Of a DNA stretch of 64,000 bases, positions 11,898 through 24,360 are shown piece after piece. The stretch is from Paragordius varius (Eukaryota > Nematomorpha). Numbering within the stretch: the first letter of the stretch is position 1; each line of letters starts with the position of its first letter. The DNA is taken from assembly GCA_964247055.1 (NCBI GenBank), contig OZ176051.1:12462001-12526000 (forward strand), written 5' to 3'. A program made the position numbers and the translations under genes. The notes under the pieces are model-generated. The model did no database searches, was not told where the DNA came from, and saw only the letters and a list, made by a program, of their open reading frames with translations.

Positions 11898-12195
11898 TTT
11901 AACACTTCGATTTGAATTGGGGTATCTACATACCCCAGACAATATATAATTTGATATTTTAAAACTACAGAAAGAAACGGTCCAAATTTTAATTTATCCT
12001 TCTATTATCCTAAAAATTATATAAAAACGCCGAAATATGTTAATAAAATGTAAAAAAAAAGTTCTATATTAAAGTATATCGCGGCCATTTTATTTTACAA
12101 CATTTAACGTTTTTATCTAATTTTAAAGAATTAAAGCTAATTCTTTATCCAATTTGAATCGAAAGACGAAAATGTGTGTTGTATCCAAGTGTTAA
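11898..12195 (+). repeat. Inverted-repeat element family A, copy 3, internally deleted
   Basis: Both ends are present (TTTAACACTTCGATTTGAAT and TGTATCCAAGTGTTAAA), but the copy is only about 300 bp and lacks the central half of copies 1 and 2. The CTGGGGTATCC block near the right end is lost. Confidence 0.75.
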
Positions 12196-12981
12196 ACAAG
12201 AACTTACACTTCATTACCTTTTATTTTTTTGCCTTAGTTTATTAAAATAGTTTTATATATTAGAGCTAAATTTTGTATATATACAGTTATGCAAAATTTT
12301 AGTAAAATTTAGATCATACAGATAAAAAGGTTATTTTGAAAGTTTGATGAGTTCTAGAGTTAAATTGGGACAGTTTTAAAACATGATTGAAACGAACATC
12401 AGATATTACATTCAAATGATTTCAAGTTTTTGCTGGTAAAATGTAGTGAAAGCTGTTTATCACTTTTTACCTTTTATACAGACTGAGTATTTTTTGTCGC
12501 AGAGCTCAATCGCAAATAAAATACAATTGAAAGTTATTTTATTAGGGATTTTATCAAACACACATTTGGATAAAAAAGCTTATATTTTTCACATTTTTGC
12601 GACTCTAGGGTCTAAAAATGGGATTTCAAAACATAATTGAAAGGAACAGCTGATATTAAATTAAAATATTTCAAGTTTTTTCTGAAAAAAATGTAGCCTA
12701 AAAGTTTTAGAAATTTAATTTATTACACTTTCTAAACATTACACATTTATTCGCTCTTTCATTAGTGTAAAAAATCATGGAAAAATATGACGGCAAAAAG
12801 TTTTAGTTAATAATGTTATTAAATTTATAAATTTTTTTTGTATGATGCGCTTAAAAAGATAAAGAAATTATATTTTATTCGGTCCAAAAGCTTAAATACT
12901 CTTTAAAATACTCAAATTCCTCTGAAATAAAAAACTACCCAAAAAGGTAATTAAACATATTATGTATTTATGAATTAGAGA

Positions 12982-13482
12982 TTTAGCACTTCGATTAAAA
13001 TTGGGTTACCAAAATACCCCTGACAATAATATTATTTTTTTAATATTGAAACGGTTCCAATTTAAGTTTATTCTTTCCTAATAAAAATAATATAAATGCC
13101 CAAATATTTAAACAAAATTATATTTTGAAAAAAAGATCCGTATCTAACTACTTCGGCGCAATTCTTTAACAACATTTTTGCAAAATATCGTGTATTTGAT
13201 TCTAAGGGCAATTAAGTGATCTTTTTTTTAAATATCAGATTTAATTTTAAACAGAGAAAGTGGTATACTTTGCAATATTTATATACATAGTTTATGTACA
13301 CACGCCATGTTGCTAAATTTTTCTTTGGGTTATCACTGAATAATTAATATCAAGTATTTTTGAATATTTTTTTTATATTCAATTGCATAATTTTTGAAAT
13401 ATTTAATTTTAAGAAGCTTGTGCAATCCAATGACCCCTTTTTGAATGAAGGACTAAAGGGTATATATTGTATCCATGTTTTA
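12982..13482 (+). repeat. Inverted-repeat element family A, copy 4, diverged
   Basis: Diverged ends (TTTAGCACTTCGATTAAAAT, and TATTGTATCCATGTTTTAAA) with the CTACTTCGGCGCAATT interior marker in the right place. It is older than copies 1-3. Confidence 0.65.
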
Positions 13483-13578
13483 AAATTGCTCTGAAGAATC
13501 CATCGCAAAAGACTATGAATTGTTAACTCTTATGCAATTATATACAGGCAAAAAATATATGAATACATCATTGTGGGT

Positions 13579-14210
13579 TTAAAAACAAAATGAACTGTAT
13601 ATCTTACCTTTCACTCTAACATCAATATTTGGATCACATAACACGCTTAAAATTTTCTTCCAATTTATCCAACTGCTCTTTATTTTTAAATTGATATCAT
13701 CGGTCAACGATCCAAATGAACTTAACTTAGCCCCCAAATATTTGCAACTTTCTTTACCCTTCAGAACTAAACTATCATCAACTTCCATTTCATGTTGTAA
13801 ACCCCCAAAAGTAATAAGTTCGGTTTTTTATTTACTTTCAGACCGTATTGATTCAGTATAATGACCCATCTGTTTACCGTTCGCTTTAACTCAGCCAATG
13901 AATCAGACAAGATGATTATGTCATCTGCATACATTAAGGACCATGGCTATCTCGTCCATACAAATTATAAACAATAAGGGGCTTAGTGATGACCTTGGTA
14001 GACTCCATGCTTTATTGAAAAGGGTTCTGATATACCTTGTGGAGTTTTAATCCTGGAGATGTGAGATTCGTACATTATTTGTAACAACTTGATATAACTT
14101 TCTACCTTTTTACCAAATAGTTTATCTAGAAATCCTGTCAAAAGCCTTTTCTATCTCAATTAATATACGCAAATCCCCATTTAATGCTTTAATTAATTAG
14201 AGTGAATATT
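13579..14210 (-). pseudogene. Decayed reverse transcriptase fragment of a second LINE
   Basis: Read right to left, the frames give RIKTPQGISEPFSIKHG then VYQGSSLSPLLFIICMDEI (motif B), MYADDIIILSDSLAELKRTV (catalytic YADD) and QYGLKVNKK, then CKYLGAKLSSFGSLTDDI and KIKSSWINWKKILSVLCD. The pieces lie in different frames, so small indels have broken the gene. N-terminal and endonuclease parts were not found. The residues differ clearly from the intact LINE at 3880-6978, so this is a different, older element. Confidence 0.75.
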
Positions 14211-14295
14211 AAAGAAAGTGTATATTTTGGTCAAAAAGACACGGATAATCTATCTTGATTTTGAATGAAAGTAAAAAATAAAATAATAATTTATT

Positions 14296-14298
<3 letters not shown>

Positions 14299-14330
<32 letters not shown>
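14299..14330. repeat. (AT)n microsatellite
   Basis: About 16 uninterrupted AT dinucleotides in the region between MTAP and PSMB3. Confidence 0.95.
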
Positions 14331-14332
<2 letters not shown>

Positions 14333-14353
14333 CGCAAATTAAATTTATATTAT

Positions 14354-14468
14354 TTAGATAGTTTTATCGAAAGATTTTGATGTCCCTTTTCGGCTCTTTC
14401 TGTGATGGCGTCTTTGGGAAACACACAATGGGAATTCACCATTTGTAGCTTTAGATTCATGCGGCATC
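14354..14468 (-). other. Possible orphan terminal exon, unrecognised
   Basis: On the minus strand an ATATAG acceptor is followed by a 37-codon open frame to a TAA. It starts MPHESKATNGEFPLCVSQRR and continues HHRKSRKGTSKSFDKTI. It has more G+C and is more basic than its surroundings, like a coding exon. I do not recognise the family and found no convincing upstream exon; GEPRFGPRTPYLGHV near 14800 on the same strand is also open but unplaced. It could be chance or a transposon remnant. Confidence 0.2.
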
Positions 14469-15938
14469 CTATATTTTTGGATAAAAAAGAATATAAATGT
14501 TTAAGTAACATGTGTATTTTAACATACATACCCATCCTATAGAAAGAGTCAATTAACTAATTCCAGGTAATTGTTATTTTTTAATTTCCCAAAAAATTTT
14601 GAGAAAAAGTTTTCAATGCAACCTATGCCGCTTTTTCTTTGGGTTGCACACCACATCGTTTAAAAGACTTGTAACCTAAAATTAAATGTATAATACCCGC
14701 GGCCCTATTAAAACTGCGGCGTTTTTATAAAAAATGCCTGGCTTATTGTGTCATCATGTTCTTAAATAATGCTACATGTCCGAGATACGGTGTTCTGGGC
14801 CCAAATCTAGGTTCCCCATAATATAAAAAAAATAGTTTTTATGTAAATGGTAATGGTTATACTATTAGTTTTTTGTGTATTATCCACATATATGGCAAAC
14901 AATATTTTTATCTATCGGGCATCCTAAATTTATAAATATATTTACTTGGGTTATAATTATATTTTTTGTACATTTTGGGTATATAATAATATATTCTTGA
15001 TGAAAAAGCTGATATAGAGTATATTTAAGTGTAGGAAATATTCAAAAATATCATATGAAATAAAGAATATATTATATGCAGCTGAGTAAAATTTAGCTTT
15101 TTTTACATAAAAAAAACAAAAAAGATGTAAAAATTAAATTTATTTTTTAAAATAAAAGTCCACAAAGCTATTACACAATGATATTTATAATTAAACAAAC
15201 ATTATTAACATTTAATAAAATAAAATGTGTTTTCATTTAATAAGATGATGAAAATTATTTGTGTCAAAAAATGTTAAGTTCCACCGTTTTTGAGGGTTTT
15301 TGCCCCCTGGAACAAAAAGTATTGAATATTTTGAGTTAATTTTTTTTAAAGATAAATTGGTGGTCTATAATAAAAGCGAAAAATATTTACAAACGAGAAA
15401 ACTTTGGATATGTCTAAATATTTTAAAAGTCTCATATCTCGAAAACGACCTGGGTAAGTAAATTTTTTTTTAATCTTATCACAATACCATAAGGAATCAG
15501 AAAATATTAAAAAATTTAGATCCAGAAAAAGTTGTATCACAGTGTAATTAAAAATAAAGAAGTAATAAAGTGTTATACCATATATTTATTTTGTAACGCA
15601 AATCAGCCTACCTTTATTTTAAGAGAACCTCCTTCTTTGAAATGGGTTAAAATTACCTGCTTAAAATTTAAAATTTACAAAATATTTTTTATTTTCAAGT
15701 GTATTGTATAATTATGTGATTGTTTTGGCACTTAGTTTTCACCCCCCAAAAATTACTTAATAAAATGTGGCTCTATTTGTAATATCTCAGACGGATTGAA
15801 TACAAACGTCATAACAACTTTCCTATATGCAAGGCTCAAAAACACCATTAGAATTGTAATATATCAGAAAATTTGATTTATCTATTGTGAACACTAATAA
15901 ATATTTAAATACATTCACCTTAACACGCTTTTTCGAAG

Positions 15939-17731
15939 ATGGTAAATTAATTTATAAATTTTAGTCCAATATTTTCAGTTACAACGGAGGCAGTGTTGTA
16001 GCTATGGCTGGTAAAAATTGTTGTGCCATCGCCTCTGATTTAAGATTTGGGATTCAACTTCATACAATATCTATGGATTTTTGCAAAATCTATGAAATGG
16101 GTCCTCAACTTTTTGTAGGTTTTTCGGGCCTTGCAACTGATGCTCAAACCATGTATATTACCCTTAATTTTATGTTATTTTATAAATACTTTTATCCATT
16201 TTATATATTTAATTACAGAGTGTCCCGATTAAAATTTCGACTCAACCTATACTCGATTAGGGAAAACAAAGTTATGACGCCAGAAATTTTTGTCAATGTT
16301 TTAGCCAATATGTTATATGAAAAACGGTATCAAACTAAGTCTTAAATATTAATTGTGCATTTTGTTGTAAAATATAATTTTTCATTTTGTTTTTCATGGA
16401 TTTAGATTTGGACCTTACTTTGTGGAACCAGTTATTGCTGGTTTAAATCCAAAAACTAACAAACCCATAATTGCCAACATGGATAACATTGGATGCTCTA
16501 TGATAACTCACGATTTCGTATGTTGTGGCACGGCTTCAGAACAGCTTTACGGCATTTGTGAAACTTTTTGGGAACCTGAAATGGTTATGTACATTTATTT
16601 TGAGATACTCTAAGCTGATTTTTATCAATCTAAAAATTTTAAATTAACACTTCATGTCTACATTTCCTTCTATAAAAATTGAGGTAGTTCGATCACCGGC
16701 CTGTTTTAAACTAAATATTTTATAAAATATGAAACGTATTGAATGTAACATTATGCACCAAAATATAAAATTGATATTATTTTATAGCAAATTTTACGCA
16801 TGGCTCAGCTAAATTTAAAATTATTTTTTAAACAAATTTTTTTCTTTATATTACTAAGGGCAATGGATAAACTTTGATTTTAGTGGCAGTTTAATAAACG
16901 GTGTCGAAATCGTTAGATATATTTTTGTTTTTAAAACTAATATTTTGTTTTTATATTATTTTTACGCCTTTTTTAGGAGTTTTTAAATAATATCAATTTC
17001 AAATTGGCCTGGGGTATCCACTTACCCAAAAGGTATTACTATATAAAGGTTAGCAATAAATCTCGAGATAATTGTTTGATGCCATAAATAAATAGGGTAT
17101 CTTACAATATATATATATATATAAAACTATTATTGTATGTTCAAGATCTTTAAATGCTTATTTATAGGTTTTTCAATGTATGATTGAATTTTTTAATATT
17201 TTACCCCCCAAATCGTATTTTTTTAATTTTACAATATATATCTACTTTAGGATTCAGATGCACTCTTTGAAGCGATTTCCCAATCCCTTTTGAATGCTCA
17301 GGATAGAGATGCTTTTTCTGGTTGGGGCGCATTCGTCTATTTAATGTAACACATTATTATATTTTCTTGAAATTTGTAACCATTAAACATTTTTTAAAAA
17401 AATAAAAACTGTTGTACACAAAATATATATTTTTATCCGCCTCGCGATTCGTTCCATACAAACATTTATTTTAATTTAAATTCTAGCCAGAATGTTTCAA
17501 TTGTAATTTTTCAAAAAAACTAGTAGACAATATTCTTTTATGTCTCAATAATTTTCTTTTTGAATATTAAAAAAAAATAGTTTTTTTGCCAATTTTTTAG
17601 GCACCGGTTTTAGTTCCAAACCTGGGGATACATTAAATTTTTCATAATATTATTAAAAAATTTAAATTTATATATGTTTTAGAGAACCTGACAAAGTTAC
17701 CATACGCAAATTGAAAGCTCGTATGGATTAA
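15939..17731 (+). CDS. PSMB3: Proteasome subunit beta type-3 (20S core)
   Basis: A non-catalytic beta3 subunit of the 20S proteasome, acting in cytosol and nucleus. Exons: 15939-15941, 15965-16152, 16219-16326, 16406-16583, 17251-17345 and 17683-17731, giving 207 codons with stop (206 aa; human has 205). The N-terminus is M then [14 protein letters not shown], where human has MSIMSYNGGAVMAM. It continues [68 protein letters not shown] and ends [10 protein letters not shown]. The beta3 class begins without a cleaved catalytic Thr propeptide, as here. Exon 1 is just the ATG: a 23-nt intron follows it. All exon phases match and the length fits the family, so I regard the gene as complete and functional. 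It converges with SLU7. Confidence 0.95.
15942..15964 (+). other. 23-nt microintron directly after the start codon (PSMB3 intron 1)
   Basis: It begins GTAAATTAA and ends ATTTTAG. Spliced, ATG joins TCCAATATTTTC (S-N-I-F) and the conserved SYNGG follows. Unspliced, the message reads M-V-N-stop. An alternative acceptor 14 nt downstream (TTTTCAG before TTACAACGG) would leave the frame wrong after ATG. Confidence 0.8.
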
Positions 17732-18865
17732 CCGTTTGCTATGTGAAATAATTGATAATAAATTTTTTCGTCATAATAAAAATACATCAATGAATTATTA
17801 GTATAACATTATCTATCGTCTAAATCGTTTAAAACGAATTTAAGGTCATGCTTGGTATGGCGTTTTTTTTATCGATTTTTTGGGTTTTTAAAATTTTTAA
17901 AATATAAATTGCACTTACTTTTTTTGGTTTGGTAATGGTTTTGATATTTTCAGCGTTGTTTGATGGTAAATTCAATAAATATTTTTGGAGTTTTTTTTCT
18001 GCTTACTTTATTTATGAATCTAATGATTGCAAACGAATTTGGTAACATTAAAGTGATGGATAATTGAAAATGTCTTAGTTTAATACCTATGAAAACTTGA
18101 AATAATATGAAATTTGGCTTTTTCCAATGATATTTAAAAAATTTATCAGATAATTTTATTTAGTAGTTTAATATCAAATGTGTATCTATGTATTTATAAA
18201 TTCCATAGTAAAATAAATTTAAGGATCTTGCTTATTTTATGTGAATGAAAAAATTATGCTTTTAGAGGGAAGTCAAAACGTTTTTTTCAGCAACTTGTAT
18301 GTATCAGGACATTTTTAAATAACAAAAATTATTTTATTATAATATTTTCACCACATAATATCAAACTAATGATGATACCTTGAGATAGAAATTTGTACTA
18401 CCCATTCAATTTCAACATAAATCTCAAATAAAACTTGTATTTTAGTTTTATCACATAAATTAACTAAATAATCTTTCAAGATTTTGACATCAAATCGAAT
18501 CATGCCGTTTTTCACTGGTGTGGTATTTATGAATTTGATAAAATTATTCATTTGTTTGATATTTAATTACTAACCAAAAAATTTTATAGGCCCGCGCATT
18601 GTATATTATCGACAAATATTGCATAGTTCGAAAGAAATGAAGACTTTAATTGAATCAAAAATATAATAAATGATTTAAAACCATAAAAAGATTGGGGCTC
18701 CCCCGATAAACAAACAACGCTATTATTTAAATAGAGTTAGAGATATGTATAGCATTATGATTTGCTAATAACAGAAATATGGATATAATAATATATCAGG
18801 ACATTTATTTAATAATATTCATAATTAGAATGCGCTGCTATATAATGATAAATATACACGTTTTT
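17732..18865. other. Intergenic DNA between convergent PSMB3 and SLU7
   Basis: 1.1 kb between two 3' ends. I see no coding exon. A 61-codon frame at 18366-18551 (minus) has no recognisable similarity. An AATAAA on the minus strand overlaps the SLU7 stop codon. Confidence 0.5.
17757..17762 (+). terminator. Poly(A) signal for PSMB3
   Basis: AATAAA 26 bp after the stop codon, followed by a T-rich stretch. The position is plausible, but the hexamer is common by chance in DNA this A+T-rich. Confidence 0.45.
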
Positions 18866-20236
18866 TTATTCATTAATTATTCTAATTCTTTTTGAGGGAT
18901 TATTGTTACCATTATCATCTTCCAAAGAAAGTTTTGATGTTCTTTCCATTTCTTCCGTTTCAAGACGTTCCTGGAAATTGCCAAAATAAATTAGTTAATA
19001 TAAATATTATCTATTAGAAATTAAAAAGTTTTAGTATATATAAAACTATTTACCAAAAATAAAAGTTTTCCCCGTTCTCCAGTACAATAAGATTGTTTAA
19101 CAAATGAACAGCAGCATTGATAGCCCCAAAGGTGTTTATACCAAAAGCTACCCCATACGCTCTACATAACCAACCAATCAATAGATGAATAAGTTAGTAA
19201 TTAGGTTTAAAATTGAAATTATACAGACAAAACGTAATAATACAATTTACCATTTTTCAAGCAAAATCATTACTTTTTCAACCAAACGCAACATTTTTAC
19301 AAGCAAAGACAACTGAAATGTTAAAGTTTACTTATAAAATTGTTGCGTTTGGAGGAAAAAAATATTGCATTTGCTTGAAAAATTGTTGCGTTTGCTTGAA
19401 ACAAGTTATCTTTGCTTGAAAATATGTTGCGTTTGGTTAAAAAAAGTTGCTGTTAACTGAAAATTGGTAAATTTTTAATTAAATATAATTTATTGGTTAG
19501 GTTGCGAAATAAAATAAGATGTAAATTGTTCAAAATATTTAAAAATTGGGTTATATATAGTTTTTGCAGTAAAAATCAAGGGATTTACAAATTTTCAAAA
19601 ATATAAATATATTTATCTTTAGTTTTAAGTTTTGTCTTTATAATTCAGATATGTAAATTGTACGTTTTTCCATAAAATTTTGTAATAAAAAGCATATGGG
19701 TATATACAGTATGATTTTGGGGATATATGTCTTCTTCGTATTTGGAACGAATTTTGGGTTTTTCTTGACCCTTTATAATTTGACCGGTCCTTGAATATTC
19801 CGTGTAGGTTTCCTAGATATTTTTAATCAATATTAACAACCCATTTAAATTATTGGATAAGTTATTTATTCTAATGGTAAATTTTGATATCGTCAGTTTT
19901 TTTAGAAATGTATGCATATAAAATATTTTCATATCAAAGTGCAAACTTCAACATGACCCACCTAATATTTTAAGTATTTTTTAAAAAATATATTTAGAGT
20001 GAGAATAAGTCAATCCGCACAAAATTTTAGACTGTTTTAAACAGTTGTGCCATGTAACAGTATACTTAATTAACAATAATGTGTGTCTGTATCATAAACA
20101 GATTATTTTTTTTCGGTGAAATGAAATAAATTAAATTTTTTTGAACTAAACAATATAATTGGTTTAAAAATGTTATCGAGTAGTTTATGATTAACAACAT
20201 ATTTTCATGAATGATTGAAATAACGGTTATATATAT

Positions 20237-20267
<31 letters not shown>

Positions 20268-23200
20268 AACCACAATGTAAAGGACCTAAGTTAAGTCAAA
20301 AACATGAAAGGGATTCAATGTTTTTGATTGCACAATAAATTTGCAAAAAAATTTAGGTCTATAAGTGATAAAATGAAAAAAAACTGTTTAAAAGATTAAC
20401 TTACACTTTGATTGAGTAACAATTGCGCCGGGGGAGGCTTAAATTGTTCTTGGTGACCGTATCGGTCATACAATGAGTTAGCTAAATCGTTTTGTAATTC
20501 GCTTTGCTTAGTTTTAAATTCTTTGTAAAGTAATTCCAATTTCGTTGGTTCGGATTGTTGATTTACATCGATACCCTTTTCAAGGGCTTCCCAAGCAAAC
20601 ACTAAACGCAACATATTTATGATGTGTGTGATTGGATATAAATTTAATTACTTTTTAAAAAAAGCAAAAAATAATAATAATTAAATATTATTCAAATAGC
20701 TTTTTTATCTATGCATCGTCGTTTTGAATGGCAAAATAAGGGAAGAATAGAGATGTAATTGATACAGATTAAGGTTTATATCTGCTTTTTAGGGCAAAAA
20801 ACTAATGATCTATCACTTTGTATGTTATATTTTTACTGTAAATTCCAAGACAAATAATCACTAACAACCCGGTGTCAAATTAAAACTAAAAACATAATTT
20901 TTATGAAACTAACTATATTTCTCCGTATTAAATTAATTCGTTGTTTCTTAAGTTTCACTTTCGCCATATACCACAAACAATAAAAATTATATTAAATTTT
21001 TATTTCTGGCTCGTAAAAATTAAATCTATAACATTTATTAACTTTTCCTTAAAAATTTTAAATAAAAATTAAATTATAAATATAATTTTACTCACTTTGT
21101 TGTTTAGCTAGGCTTTGTATATCTCCCGTATATCGAACAAAATTATCCCCCGCATATTGCAATCTAAATTAAAAATATAAATATTGAATTATATTATATC
21201 GTATTTTTTATCATTCAAAAAAAAAACCAAGAAAAAAGTTGAAATATATTTTTAAGACGGAGGAACATCTTTTTCCGTTAAACAAAAAAAACATTATTTA
21301 TTTTAATAAATTAAAAAATAATTGTCATTTTTCATGTTAAAAATTTGCCCCTGGTTTGAAAAATGTTGCCTTACCAAATAAAAAGTTAATTTAAAGAGCT
21401 TTTTATTTAAAAATTATATAAATTATAAGTTAAAAAATGTAATTTTAGAGTTATGTTACTCATTAGAAGACAGTCCAGTTTCTTCGAAAGGATTAGCACG
21501 CATACTTCGCGTTTTGGGATCATAAAAAGCCGAATCAGGATCCAAATTAAACAAGTACTATATAGTAGAAATATAAATAAAGAATAAAAATTGATATATA
21601 ATATATGGTGAAAAATGGTGACTACTCAAAAACCACATATAAATTGTTAAAAACATGTCTTCATATTTTCAAATCTCTATTTTAACTTTAAGTAAGTAAG
21701 TAAGTAACAAATTGTTCTCGCTCTAAAACTACAAAAATATATTTGCTTGTTTGCCAAAACCCTTTTAATTAAAACATAAAACCCATCCATATAGAGCAAA
21801 TAATATGGTCCATGTAATACAAAAAAATGTTTTACCAGATAATACGCAAATTACGAACCTTTAAAAACCAAAATGATGCGCTTGTTTACTTGTTGTGCAG
21901 CTTAAACCTTTTCTTTTCCCCTAAAAACTTTTCAAAAGTATGTAATCATTAAATCAAAATAGTCGTTTTTTTAATGAAAAACTAAAGGCAAAAAAGGAGT
22001 TTTATATAAGTATAACTAACCTTAGCTGTATCCTCGCGGATTCGTAAATTACGAACAGTTAGCGCTCTAAAAACAAAAAATAACCTTTTCCCTATAAACC
22101 TATAAAAATATCTAATCATTAAATCAAAATGGTCGTTTTTTAGTGAAAAATAAAGGCAAAAATTTTATATGAGTAACGCTGACCTTAGCTGTATCCTCGC
22201 GGATTCGCAAATTGCGTACAGTTACCCGTTCCTTACTATCTAACTTGGTTCCAGGCATATCGAGTCCTTCGGCGTATTTATCATCATCCTCACTGTCTTC
22301 CTTAAGGTCGTCCGTTATTAAGGGGACATCATTCATTACTACTGTAGTGGTAGTTGATTCACTCTTATCTTTTGAATCATCTGTGAAATTTAATAAGTTA
22401 TAATTATTGAATTGAAAATGTTCAAACTTTTATATGTTTTATATTCAAATTTTGCAAAATTCTTTACAATTTCATGAATAATAAGAAAAATAAATTAGAG
22501 TTTTCTTGAAATTTTACCATTCATTATTACTGATATCAGAGTTTAATGTTCAAATATATAAAAAAGTTTTTTTCTATTCATGATACAACATATAACTAGG
22601 ACATATAAATACCATTTGCACTTCAAGAGTGTCCTTTAACACTTCAAATTAATCCTTAAACTAAAGTTTAAATTATCATAAATTAGTATGCATGATTTAT
22701 TTATTTTTTTAGCCTAATTTTCTTGAATTATATATAATTATTCATAAAAAAACTAGTTTTTGTTTCCATTAATTTTTTCGAATTTAACAATTTTAAATTA
22801 TAAATATTTTCAACGAATTGTAAATTATAGGCTATACTCATTTTTTTCGATTATAATCTTATTAAAAAACGTAAAAAGATTTGGGTTTCTGAATGATTGA
22901 AAGTTAATATTGAGGTAGAAGTTTCGTTAAATCAACAGGATCGGTTAAAAATGATTAAATATATGAATGATACACGCTTTGACTGATAAAAGTAAAAAAC
23001 AAATTTATAAAAGTTGAAGTGTTAACTTGAAGTGTTCAAGGAACCAACTTTTGAACTCAAGGACAATCTTAAACTGCAAATTGAATAATTATATATAGTT
23101 GAAACCACTTTTTAATTTGTCTTTTGGTTATATCTGTTCAAATATGGGTGGGTGTACTTTTCCCTACTACTCTTGAAAACAAGTTGGTACATAAATAAGC

Positions 23201-24105
23201 AAAATCCAATAATTACAACAAAATTATATATTAATTATTAAATTTATTTCTATAGAAGTATATGTGGAAATACTCTGCTTATTATTAACTTTAAAATTTT
23301 TCAATTCATAAAAAAACCCAATTTTTTCAAAAAAAGTTAAAATTTTAAAAACCAAAAAATTATGATTTTATTTCAAAATTATTACCATTGTCAGGAGGTG
23401 TCTGATTATCGGCATTTTTTTCTTCATTGGCTAATTTACGTTCCTCGAGCTCTTTTTCCAATTTTTGTGATTTAAGAATCTTTTTAGCCTACATGATTAA
23501 TAAAAAGTTATTAATAATATAATTAAGTATACCATTTACAATTCAAATTTATCCTTAAACCCTAAAAATAAATTATGTGTTTTCGGGATAATATAACTCA
23601 TCATTAATAAAAATCATATTTTTACGACATAGTTTATTATTTTTTCAGCATTATATATTAATTTTAACGAAAATTTATTTCATACTTTAAAAATAAGTAA
23701 TTTTTAATCTTAAAAAACACACAATTTATTTTAGGGTGAAGTTGAATTGTTCAAGGGTGAATTTTAACTGTAAATGGTATATTATTGTATGGATGTAATA
23801 TATTTTTATTAATTATTATATGTTATAGGTAAATAAATCCCAATGGTTTGCTTGTTAAACATAATTTTTATGTATAAATATAAATAAATAAATATATATA
23901 TATACATTATCTTTTTTTACATTATAGATATGTTGTTCAGAGAAGTATTAAATTTTTGTTTAAGCAATTTTAATCCACATGAAATCAAGAAATAAACTTA
24001 TGAATTAATTATGAGATAAACCAACTTTAGCAATTTTAGAAAACAGGGCCAACATTTTAATATTAGGGGCTAATTACATTTTTTATAGTTGTGTACTGAT
24101 TTTGC

Positions 24106-24153
<48 letters not shown>

Positions 24154-24321
24154 TAATTTGATACAAATTCAAAAAAATTAATTATAGAAATAAACAATGA
24201 ATATAAAATAAAATCATAATGTAACAAAAATTTTAATAAAATATGATCAATTAAAAATTGAATATATACTATATAGTTTATATAGCAAAAATCAAATAAT
24301 TTACACAAAGATATACTCAAT

Positions 24322-24360
<39 letters not shown>

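Larger units (their letters stand above)
9147..15938. other. Repeat-filled region between the divergent MTAP and PSMB3 genes
   Basis: 6.8 kb without a recognised host gene. It holds four copies of inverted-repeat family A, a truncated copy of repeat G (9846-10190), a decayed reverse transcriptase (13579-14210), an (AT)n tract and one possible orphan exon (14354-14468). Open frames at 10698-11036 and 12446-12640 encode low-complexity K/F/I-rich peptides that I do not recognise and regard as chance. Confidence 0.6.

Noticed and set aside
16004..16345. PSMB3 starting at the internal ATG at 16004
   Set aside because: It would remove the conserved SYNGG strand; the ATG at 15939 with a 23-nt intron gives the full-length family protein.
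16640..17040. A further family A element in PSMB3 intron 4
   Set aside because: Only scattered words match (TTAACACTTC near 16655; GGCCTGGGGTATCCACTTAC near 17003); the interior could not be followed, so it is too decayed to claim.
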